Below, one piece after another: positions 58,301 to 64,000 of a stretch of DNA of 64,000 bases. The stretch is from Bacteroidia bacterium. Its GTDB lineage: Bacteria; Bacteroidota; Bacteroidia; Chitinophagales; Chitinophagaceae. The stretch is taken from positions 1-64,000 of the forward strand of contig JAUHYD010000004.1 of assembly GCA_030426665.1 (NCBI GenBank), in the 5' to 3' direction. The translations under genes were made by a program, and so were the position numbers. The notes below the pieces were generated by a model. The model searched no databases. It was not told where the DNA came from and saw nothing but the letters and a program-made list of their open reading frames with translations. Positions within the stretch are counted from its first letter, which is position 1. Each line of letters begins with the position of its first letter.

Positions 58301-58755
58301 ACAGTATATTCGGCAATACTTTCTCGTTAGTGATGAGTGGTATCGGTATCGTAGCACTGGTAGGTATTGTGGTCCGAAACGGGATACTGCTGGTCGAGTT
58401 TATGGATATGATGCTCAAAGAAGGCATGTCTGAGTATGACGCAATAGTGGAAGCAGGCCGTACCCGTATGACACCGGTATTGCTTACTGCTACTGCAGCC
58501 ATTATGGGGCTTATACCGCTGGCTGTAGGTCTGAATATAGATTTTGCCGGACTGCTTACCGAGTTTAACCCTCATATCTTCTTTGGCGGAGACAGTAATG
58601 CCATGTGGGCACCACTGGCCTGGACTATGATTTACGGTCTTGGTTTTGCGACCATCCTTACGTTGATTGTGGTACCGGTGATGTGTCTGCTGAGTTTCAG
58701 ATTGAAAGCCTGGATAAAGAGAGTATCCGGAAAGGCGGATGCTACGGTTGAGTAA
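55357..58755 (+). CDS. RND efflux permease (AcrB/HAE1-like)
   Basis: A 1132-residue inner-membrane proton/drug antiporter. It begins with the cytoplasmic amphipathic helix and TM1 (IFTIIITLTGLMAYINLP), then the porter domain, and TM2-6. In TM4, LALGIVVDDAIVVIENTHRI holds the paired Asp of the proton relay. TM7-12 are in the C-terminal half, with the LMSGIGIVALVGIVVRNGILLVEF segment (TM10-11). The protein is longer than AcrB by about 80 residues, with an extra segment near residues 505-560 (KPKRFTRNDRIVLIVFAAVAAISY). Drug range cannot be predicted. A strong terminator follows. Confidence 0.95.
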   Translation: MKDTFKEFKPSSWVINNRTAAYIFTIIITLTGLMAYINLPKEQFPEIKLPQIIVQTVYPGTSPENMENLVTKPIEKQVKNLTGVKKVTSNSFQDYSVVIVEFNTDILVDDAKLDVKDAVDKAKQDLPQNLPFQPEVKDIDFSEFPILNVNVSGNYDMNRLKKYADKVKDKIESVKEIKRVDLVGAPEREVQINVDLFKMQAAGLTFDDIDRTVAMENVSMTAGEVSMNNQKRVLSIKNEFKAADQIGEIIVKNQQGKSIYLKDIATVIDTFVEQKSFARLDGKNVITLNVIKASGANLIEASEKIDGLVKQMQVDELPKDLTIVITGDQSEATKSTLVDLINTIVIGFILVTLILMFFMGVTNALFVAMSVPLSCAIAFLVLPTIGFTLNMIVLFSFLLALGIVVDDAIVVIENTHRIFDNGKRDIKEAAKMATGEVFLPVLSGTITTLVPFIPLAFWKGVIGSFMFFLPVTLIITLLASLAVAYLINPVFAVSFMKKEDPDEHTKPKRFTRNDRIVLIVFAAVAAISYLGGGIGMGNFTVIIYLFVLLEKYILSKWIHVFQSKIWPAFREWYSRWLVRALRRPMLVLIATILLFPVSIATYMARNPPFVFFPSGDPNFVYVYVNMPIGTDQRHTDEVMQKLETKVYKALDIDLKTGKKNPVVKSVITNVTVGAVDPTTNEIGDFPNKGKITVAFVEYSERDGVSTQDYLDKIRGVVRAYPGAEVTVDKEQGGPPLPKPVVIEITGDNLDSLVSTSTRLKRFLESKQVPGVEELRSDFQASKPEIIFDLNRDRMNNESISTYTVAMALRTAVFGKEISRFRDANDDYPINLRYSSSQRRDIEAIRNMPVIYRDMGMGGMIRTVPISSFADIRYATTYGGIKRKDQKRIISLSSNVLNGYEENAVVAAVQSEIDQFPVSSGVNIVMGGQQEEQAETMSFLGNAMLVAIGLIFLILVLQFNSLSRTIIIMSEIVLSITGVFIGYSIFGNTFSLVMSGIGIVALVGIVVRNGILLVEFMDMMLKEGMSEYDAIVEAGRTRMTPVLLTATAAIMGLIPLAVGLNIDFAGLLTEFNPHIFFGGDSNAMWAPLAWTMIYGLGFATILTLIVVPVMCLLSFRLKAWIKRVSGKADATVE

Positions 58756-59139
58756 GCTTCGAATACTGAAAAATTGCGATACGGCTGCCCCTCAGAAAGG
58801 CAGCCGTATTTTTTTAACTCGTTAAAAAATTAGCCCCCGATTAGCGGGAGCAAACCTTATAATACATCTCGTATTTACGACTAATATGACCCCAAAATAA
58901 ATACTGAAATGGCGTAAGTTAGGCAAACGGAACTGCCATACGGACAACAAAATTTTTTTTACTGGTTTTTCTGAATAACTTTATAACCGTTCGGCATTAT
59001 GTGTCTTGCTTTTTAACTGATACTCAAAAGCAATGGCATAGTATTGCTTAGAACAATGCTTTTATTAATTTTAAGGCTTGTTAGTACTTTGCAGGTATTT
59101 CGGTATTTTGCGGAGGTACTGTTTTAATTGCAGGAATTT
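58756..59139. other. 384-bp gap with terminator and unresolved leader
   Basis: Holds the efflux operon terminator (58779-58816) and then about 320 bp with no gene; the last 60 bp include TATTTTGC-like sequence but no exact -7 box for the ferritin-like gene. Confidence 0.5.
58779..58816 (+). terminator. Terminator of the efflux operon
   Basis: ATACGGCTGCC (58779-58789) pairs with GGCAGCCGTAT (58799-58809) with a 9-nt loop, followed by seven T; 24 bp after the permease stop. Confidence 0.9.
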
Positions 59140-59817
59140 ATGAAACAAAATGATATAGCCGGAGCAGATACCGGAAAGGTTGTTAATACATCCAGAAGGC
59201 GATTTATACAGCTTGCCGGAGGTGTGGCAGGTGCTGGTTTATTCTTTGCGTCATGTCGCAGAACACCGGCAAGCGATACCTATGTAGGAGAAGGAGATGT
59301 GGCCCTGCTCAACTATCTTTATATTCTGAAGCAGGTAACGGCTGCATTCTACACTCAGGCTGTTGCCACCGACTATATCGGTATTTCCGCGAGTGAGGTA
59401 GAATTGCAAATAAACCTGCGCGATCAGGAGATTGTTCACCGGGAATACTTCAAATCTATTCTGGGCAAGAATGCGGTAAAAACCATCACAATGGACTTGT
59501 CTGCGGTGGTATTTGCCGATAAAGCTGACTTTCTGAAACATGCTACCGAGCTGGAAGACCTTTCTGTGGCTGCTTATAATGGTGTGATACAGTTGTTGGC
59601 TGACAAAGAAAAGATAATCACCATTGCGAAGATGGCTTCTGTTGACGCCCGGCACGCCAATTATGTAAGAGATACGCTGACCCATAATTCTACCGGAGAC
59701 GGATTGGTGATTGACTCCAACGGATTAAATAATGTGATATCGCCACCATCCGGTATGAGTATGCTGGATAAGTACATTGAAACAAGGTTTGACATCACTA
59801 AACTACCAACACTCTAA
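59140..59817 (+). CDS. Ferritin-like domain protein with twin-arginine lipoprotein signal
   Basis: ATG 59140 is chosen (TTG 59128 is the alternative). The 225-residue product has SRRRFIQLAGGVAGAGLFFASC, a twin-arginine signal with a Cys that may be acylated. The mature part is a four-helix bundle: LNYLYILKQVTAAFYTQAV, EIVHREYFKSILG, LEDLSVAAYNGVIQLL and VDARHANYVRDTL carry Glu/His residues at the di-iron positions (ExxH in two helices). It resembles the PCC13-62/ferritin-like family, of unknown reaction. The following paralogue starts 11 bp after its stop. Confidence 0.82.
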   Translation: MKQNDIAGADTGKVVNTSRRRFIQLAGGVAGAGLFFASCRRTPASDTYVGEGDVALLNYLYILKQVTAAFYTQAVATDYIGISASEVELQINLRDQEIVHREYFKSILGKNAVKTITMDLSAVVFADKADFLKHATELEDLSVAAYNGVIQLLADKEKIITIAKMASVDARHANYVRDTLTHNSTGDGLVIDSNGLNNVISPPSGMSMLDKYIETRFDITKLPTL

Positions 59818-59827
59818 GCGAACAATC

Positions 59828-60700
59828 ATGAACTTCAAACATATTCTCAACGAAATAGAAAAAACAGATCCGGAGGTTTACGAAAAGCTCAGTGGTCGCA
59901 GAGAGGTACTTAAAGGCTTCGGCTCTAAGGTGGCTCTTGCAGCTTTGCCTTTTGCCATCGGTTCTATGTTTAAGAAAGCTTACGGTCAAACAACTGATGC
60001 TGTTATCGATGCCCTTAATCTGGCACTTGAGTTTGAATACCTAGAATATACATACTACCGCCAGGGTAATAATACCGGTGGGCTTATTCCTACCACTGAT
60101 TTGCCGGGCTTTAAAGCAATTGAGGCACAAGAGAAAGCGCATATCAACTTTCTTATCACGACGATAACGGCCATGGGAGGAATACCCTTCACACCTAAGA
60201 ACTACAGCCACCCGACAACCGTTGCACCTTATGTGCCGGCTGCATATGATTTCGAAATGAATAGTACCTATACGCCATTCAGCGACTATAGGACGTTTTT
60301 GATACTGGCGCAAGTGTTTGAAGATACCGGTGTCCATGCGCTGCAAGGACAAATACCAACATTGCTTGGAAATAATGAAGTACTGACACAAGCGTTCCAG
60401 ATTATGGAAGTGGAAGCAAGACACGCAGCGTTTGTCCGTACTATTCGGAGGTTAGCACCTATTGATGCTCCCGAGACACCTACACCATGGATTACCAATA
60501 ATATTCCACCAACAATTCCATTTCAAGATTATTACGTAGGCGAAGACCGGGTAGAACATGATGGAGTTATTTCACTTTACTCAGAAAACCCCAACTACCC
60601 CAGTGGCACATCGCCACAGGTAGCTGCTACTGCAGCTTTTGACGAGCCTTACGACAAAGCAAAAGTGCTTTCGTTGATTGCTCCATTCAAAGTTATATAG
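59828..60700 (+). CDS. Ferritin-like domain protein, twin-arginine signal (paralogue)
   Basis: ATG 59828 is chosen over TTG 59777, which overlaps the previous gene. The 290-residue product has a twin-arginine-like start GRREVLKGFGSKVALAALPFAIG and AYGQ as a likely cleavage site. The mature part is a ferritin-like bundle: LNLALEFEYLEYTYYRQG, FKAIEAQEKAHINFLIT, FLILAQVFEDTGVHALQGQ and MEVEARHAAFVRTI hold ExxH-type iron ligands. A C-terminal extension of about 70 residues (DYYVGEDRVEHDGV) is not in the first protein. A 13-bp-stem terminator ends the pair. Confidence 0.82.
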   Translation: MNFKHILNEIEKTDPEVYEKLSGRREVLKGFGSKVALAALPFAIGSMFKKAYGQTTDAVIDALNLALEFEYLEYTYYRQGNNTGGLIPTTDLPGFKAIEAQEKAHINFLITTITAMGGIPFTPKNYSHPTTVAPYVPAAYDFEMNSTYTPFSDYRTFLILAQVFEDTGVHALQGQIPTLLGNNEVLTQAFQIMEVEARHAAFVRTIRRLAPIDAPETPTPWITNNIPPTIPFQDYYVGEDRVEHDGVISLYSENPNYPSGTSPQVAATAAFDEPYDKAKVLSLIAPFKVI

Positions 60701-60733
60701 ACATTCGGACTGGATTGTCCACAATGTAAATTG

Positions 60734-60765
60734 AATAGCCTGCATTTTAGTTAATGCAGGCTATT
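60734..60765. terminator. Terminator between convergent genes
   Basis: AATAGCCTGCATT (60734-60746) pairs with AATGCAGGCTATT (60753-60765) across TTAGTT; it lies between the ferritin-like and DUF4159 gene ends and can serve both. Confidence 0.85.
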
Positions 60766-60794
60766 TAATTTTATACTACAAAAAGAGATATTAT

Positions 60795-61487
60795 TTATGG
60801 TACCTGCTTCTCTTGTGTATGGGTACTGTTATTAGAAAATATATACTGAATAATATTTGCGCCCATCTGCAATGCCGCCTGCCTTTTTTCAGGGGTATCA
60901 TTGTGTACGTCGGGGTCTTCCCAGCCATCACCTAAATCAGTATCATAACTATAAAGGCACACTAATCTTCCTTTGTATATCAGACCATAGCCTTTTGGCG
61001 GTTTTTCGTCGTGCTCATGTACTTTAGGAAGCCCGTTCGGAAAGTCAAACTTCTGATGGTAAATGGGGTGGGTAAATGGTAACTCTACCAATTGTAATTC
61101 CGGGAAAATGTCTTTAAGCACCGGCCGCACATAGGGATCTAAACCGTAGTTATCGTCAATATGCAAAAAGCCACCCGCCTCGAGATATTTGCGCAGGTTT
61201 TTTGCCTCAGTGCTATTTACCGTCCAACGTCCATGACCGGTGACGTGCAAGTAAGGGTAATTGAATATTTCCGGGCTAGACGCAGCCACCTGCGCTTCTT
61301 TCAGGTCGAAATTGGTATGTAGCTGTGCATTGCAAAATTGTGCCAGATTCTTAAGCGAAGTGGGATTTGCATACCAATCACCACCACCATTGTACACTAA
61401 CAGACCTAACTGCATAGCCTGAGCCTGAGCAACAAAAGGAAATGCAAATAAAGATAACGAGAGGAAAATATTTTTAAGTAGCACCAT
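60795..61487 (-). CDS. DUF4159-domain protein
   Basis: ATG 61487 is chosen because it gives a signal peptide MVLLKNIFLSLSLFAFPFVAQ; the frame is open upstream through the rsmE coding region in another phase. The 230-residue product has the DUF4159 pattern: MQLGLLVYNGGGDWYANPTSLKNLAQFC, PYLHVTGHGRWTVNSTEAKNLRKYLEAGGFLHIDDNYGLD, GLIYKGRLVCLYSYDTDLGDGWED. The family fold resembles a glutamine-amidotransferase-like (DJ-1/PfpI) domain and no activity is established. Its start overlaps the rsmE stop by one base (TGATG), so it is coupled to rsmE. Confidence 0.86.
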   Translation of the reverse strand: MVLLKNIFLSLSLFAFPFVAQAQAMQLGLLVYNGGGDWYANPTSLKNLAQFCNAQLHTNFDLKEAQVAASSPEIFNYPYLHVTGHGRWTVNSTEAKNLRKYLEAGGFLHIDDNYGLDPYVRPVLKDIFPELQLVELPFTHPIYHQKFDFPNGLPKVHEHDEKPPKGYGLIYKGRLVCLYSYDTDLGDGWEDPDVHNDTPEKRQAALQMGANIIQYIFSNNSTHTQEKQVP

Positions 61488-62203
61488 CAGGTTATAAGAT
61501 TGTAGTATGCTGCAGCCGCAATTGCGGCTGTTTCGGTTCTTAACCGGTTGTTGCCCAAAGACACAGGCAAAAATCCGTGACCGATACACAAATCTACTTC
61601 ATCCTGCGTAAAGTCACCCTCCGGACCGATAAGTATAACCGCATCTTCCGTAGGTTTTAACATTTCTGTCAGCGGGTGCTTTGTATCACTGACCATACAA
61701 TGCGCTATAAACTTTTGGGGTACATCCCTATACATTTCTATCACCTGCAGTACCGATGAAATGGGGAGCAACTCCGGCAGGTAGCTTTGCTGCGACTGCA
61801 ATATAGCTGACTGCAAAATCTTGCTCCACCTGTCATGTCGTATATGTGTCTTTTGATAGCGCGAAGTAGCAACCGGCATAATAGAAGAAACACCCAGTTC
61901 CGCTGCTTTCTCCAGTAACCACTCATTACGGGAATTATTTTTGGTAAACCCTACACATAGAAACAGCCTGTTACCATGTCGGTTTTCGGTGGTTGTTTCG
62001 TTTATATGAACAGTACATTTATGCCGTTCTACAAACTCTATCTGGCCCTTAGCCACAACTCCTTTACCATCCGTCAACATCAGGCGGTCGCCTTCATTCA
62101 TTCTTAACACCTGCCAAATATGTTTGGTGGTATCGGGCTCCAATGTTACGGTACTATTTGCCGTCATTTCGCCCGGATAGAAGAAACGGTGTAATTCAGA
62201 CAT
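61487..62203 (-). CDS. rsmE: 16S rRNA (uracil1498-N3)-methyltransferase
   Basis: A 238-residue SPOUT methyltransferase. The N-terminal PUA-like part (HRFFYPGEMTANSTVTLEPDTTKHIWQVLRMNEGD) is followed by the knot segment LIGPEGDFTQDEVDL and SLGNNRLRTETAAIAAAAYYN, which form the SAM site. It adds the N3 methyl group to U1498 of 16S rRNA in the small subunit. Divergent promoters are not obvious; the ECF sigma gene ends 24 bp upstream of it. Confidence 0.93.
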   Translation of the reverse strand: MSELHRFFYPGEMTANSTVTLEPDTTKHIWQVLRMNEGDRLMLTDGKGVVAKGQIEFVERHKCTVHINETTTENRHGNRLFLCVGFTKNNSRNEWLLEKAAELGVSSIMPVATSRYQKTHIRHDRWSKILQSAILQSQQSYLPELLPISSVLQVIEMYRDVPQKFIAHCMVSDTKHPLTEMLKPTEDAVILIGPEGDFTQDEVDLCIGHGFLPVSLGNNRLRTETAAIAAAAYYNLIT

Positions 62204-62226
62204 GGCACAAAATAAATAAAAAATAA

Positions 62227-62805
62227 TTAACGCAAAACTAATTGTTTTTCAGCTATTACCTTGCGCAGATTAATCAATCCATACCTCATTCTACCAAGTG
62301 CGGTGTTAATGCTTACGCCGGTCAGGTTAGAAATCTCTTTGAAACTCAGGTCGGCATATATCCTTAAAACTATAACTTCTCGTTGCTCTTCAGGAAGGTT
62401 CTCGACCAATTTGCGCACACTATCGTGTACCTGCCTGCGCTCCATACTGTCTGAGGCTAACTCAAAGTCGCCCAACAAACTCGAGATGTCCTGACCATCC
62501 GGCAAAGTAACGGCAACCTGCAAGCGTGTTTTACGGAAGTAGTCCATACAGAGATTTCGCGCAACACGAACTGCCCAGGGCAAGAACTTACCCTGTTCAC
62601 TATACCTACCGTCTTTGATAGTTTTTATTATTTTTAGAAATGTATCCTGAAAAAGGTCTTCAGCAAGATACTTATCCTTCACAAGCATAAACAAAGTTGT
62701 ATATATTTTGTCCTTGTGTCTGCCAATAATGACAGCAAGCGCTTGTTCGTTTCCATGCTGGTACGCATGAATTAATTCTGCATCTGATAGATTGGTTAAC
62801 TGCAT
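62227..62805 (-). CDS. RNA polymerase ECF sigma factor
   Basis: A 192-residue sigma factor. Region 2 is LFMLVKDKYLAEDLFQDTFLKIIKTI, with the RNA-polymerase-binding DLFQDTF motif, and region 4 is LPEEQREVIVLRIYADLSFKEISNLTGVSINTALGRMRYG, a helix-turn-helix that recognises the -35 element. No anti-sigma gene is adjacent, so it may belong to an ECF group that is regulated in another way. A 16-bp palindrome lies 24 bp upstream of its start. Confidence 0.92.
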   Translation of the reverse strand: MQLTNLSDAELIHAYQHGNEQALAVIIGRHKDKIYTTLFMLVKDKYLAEDLFQDTFLKIIKTIKDGRYSEQGKFLPWAVRVARNLCMDYFRKTRLQVAVTLPDGQDISSLLGDFELASDSMERRQVHDSVRKLVENLPEEQREVIVLRIYADLSFKEISNLTGVSINTALGRMRYGLINLRKVIAEKQLVLR

Positions 62806-63178
62806 AGCTTCTACTTGTTTTTAATGAAACGTAAAGGTTTACGTCATTGAACAATATTTGGATTAAAGTAGAAGTTAGCCTTATAGACGAGTGTTTTTGT
62901 GATTAATATGACTGCAAAAAAGTTAAAATAAATGAAACTACCAAATATTTTTAGCGAGTCTTTATCATTTATTTAACCTGCTGTTTATACTAAGACGGTG
63001 AAAAGAACGTAAAGGTTGGGTATTTCTAAAAAACTTATTTCAATTATGGAAGTATCATTATCGGGCTGCCCACAATTGTCTTTTCGTATAGTTCATCTAT
63101 CTCTGCATTTGTGACAGCTTTACAACCTGCAGACAAAATACCACAACTGAATCTTCCTGAATCCGTATTTTCACAGCA
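62806..63178. other. 373-bp gap between divergent sigma and TIGR02757 genes
   Basis: Contains a 16-bp palindrome at 62829-62844, and a 12-bp AACGTAAAGGTT copy at 62828-62839 and again at 63006-63017. Otherwise I see nothing coding. Confidence 0.55.
62829..62844. promoter_or_regulatory. Palindrome upstream of the ECF sigma gene
   Basis: ACGTAAA-GG-TTTACGT is a perfect 7-bp inverted repeat with a GG centre, in the expected operator position of the sigma gene; a half-related 12-bp copy lies at 63006-63017. Confidence 0.4.
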
Positions 63179-63952
63179 ATGCATGACGTAAGCCAGCTGA
63201 AAAAGTATTTAGACACAAAAGTCCGGCTATATAACCAACCGGCTTTTATTGAAAAGGATCCGATTTGCATACCGCATAGCTTCTCTAAAAAACAAGACAT
63301 AGAAATATCCGGCTTGTTTGCCGCTACGCTTGCCTGGGGCAATAGAACTACCATCATCAACAACTGTCGTAAGCTGATGTCGTGGATGGACAATGCGCCA
63401 CATGATTTCATTTGCAATCATACAGACACTGAACTGAAACCCTTTGTCCATTTTGTACATCGTACTTTTAACGCGACAGACCTGTTGTATTTTATATCTC
63501 TGCTACAGCACCATTACAGACTACACGATTCTTTAGAAAGCGCATTTGTGTCGGATAAAAAATATACACACGAAACCGTGGAAGCAGCACTGATACACTA
63601 TCACAATTACTTCTTTTCGATAGAGCATCCCGAACGTACCAGAAAACACGTTGCCACACCTGTACGTAACTCTGCCTGCAAGCGACTAAATATGTACCTA
63701 CGATGGATGGTGAGGAAAGACAATAAAGGTGTTGACTTCGGGATATGGCAAAAAATAAAACCTTCGCAGCTCATTTGCCCGCTTGATGTACATGTAGCAA
63801 GAGTAGCGCACCGTCTGGAGCTAATAGACAACATAAAGTCTGACTGGAAAAATGCTTTATTACTCACATCAAAACTCAAGCAACTAAACCCCAAAGACCC
63901 GGCGGTATATGACTATGCCCTTTTCGGGCTGGGAGCGGAGGAGCGGTTCTGA
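63179..63952 (+). CDS. TIGR02757-family protein
   Basis: A 257-residue protein of the conserved family TIGR02757 by overall look: an N-terminal LKKYLDTKVRLYNQPAFIEKDPI, the block EISGLFAATLAWGNRTTIINNCRKLM, and LICPLDVHVARVAHRLELI followed by LKQLNPKDPAVYDYALFGLG near the C-terminus, which resembles the end of HhH-GPD/alkylation-repair glycosylases. The family has no assigned function. A base-excision-type nucleic-acid role is a plausible guess from the C-terminal similarity. It is complete within the window. Confidence 0.85.
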   Translation: MHDVSQLKKYLDTKVRLYNQPAFIEKDPICIPHSFSKKQDIEISGLFAATLAWGNRTTIINNCRKLMSWMDNAPHDFICNHTDTELKPFVHFVHRTFNATDLLYFISLLQHHYRLHDSLESAFVSDKKYTHETVEAALIHYHNYFFSIEHPERTRKHVATPVRNSACKRLNMYLRWMVRKDNKGVDFGIWQKIKPSQLICPLDVHVARVAHRLELIDNIKSDWKNALLLTSKLKQLNPKDPAVYDYALFGLGAEERF

Positions 63953-64000
63953 CTACGGTAACGTGTGGGATAGCGTTTTTACAAGAAAATATTGCTTAAC

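Overview
The window looks like a chromosomal segment of a Bacteroidota bacterium, most likely of the Chitinophagales/Chitinophagaceae type (that rank is inference). Directly visible support: a cell-surface protein with a type IX secretion sorting domain (gliding-motility C-terminal type), a single fused SecDF, lipoprotein-type RND adaptor and many small lipoproteins with a Cys lipobox, a fused gamma/alpha 2-oxoacid:acceptor oxidoreductase subunit, futalosine-pathway menaquinone genes, and many promoters of the Bacteroidota type (-7 box TAnnTTTG). Ribosome binding sites are mostly weak, also as expected. GC is moderate (mid-40s by eye).

Layout: 1-2899 (minus) is the 5' two-thirds or so of a giant Ig-like-repeat surface protein that runs off the left edge. 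3.0-7.0 kb holds surface-sugar genes: asparagine synthase, a sugar-phosphate nucleotidyltransferase and a GT4 glycosyltransferase. 7.0-11.6 kb is an accessory stretch with long non-coding gaps, a membrane SRPBCC protein, two orphan lipoproteins, a HigB/HigA toxin-antitoxin pair and three copies of a folded 93-bp repeat. 11.6-38.3 kb is mainly housekeeping: esterase-like hydrolase, heptaheme cytochrome c with TPRs, lpxH, korA, mlaE, secDF, clpC, a STAS-like protein, ispE, a LolD/MacB-type ATPase, a cobalamin adenosyltransferase, a cobalamin-binding mutase subunit with an enoyl-CoA hydratase, an F-type ATP synthase operon (atpB-E-F-H-A, without atpG/D/C), GT2, DinB-like protein and a NatAB-type ABC exporter.

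38.4-43.1 kb holds a second large secreted adhesin with Cys-rich repeats, PKD domains and a T9SS sorting domain, followed by a lipoprotein and an outer-membrane barrel. 43.3-47.7 kb (minus) holds a zinc-ribbon coiled-coil protein, Nif3-like protein, O-antigen ligase-like and Wzz-like proteins. 47.7-49.5 kb is a second small accessory pocket (Uma2 nuclease, orphan protein, remnant of a Fic protein). 49.5-64.0 kb holds ruvB, mqnB-mqnD, a TetR-TolC-adaptor-RND efflux operon, two tandem twin-arginine ferritin-like proteins, a DUF4159 protein with rsmE, an ECF sigma factor and a TIGR02757 protein.

No tRNA, rRNA, CRISPR array or intact insertion sequence was found. The parts that best repay a second look are the hairpin-forming 93-bp repeats around the HigBA locus, the autoregulatory-looking promoter of higBA and the hairpin inside that operon, the four-cysteine repeats in the 38.5-kb adhesin, the heptaheme-TPR cytochrome, and the Fic remnant pocket.
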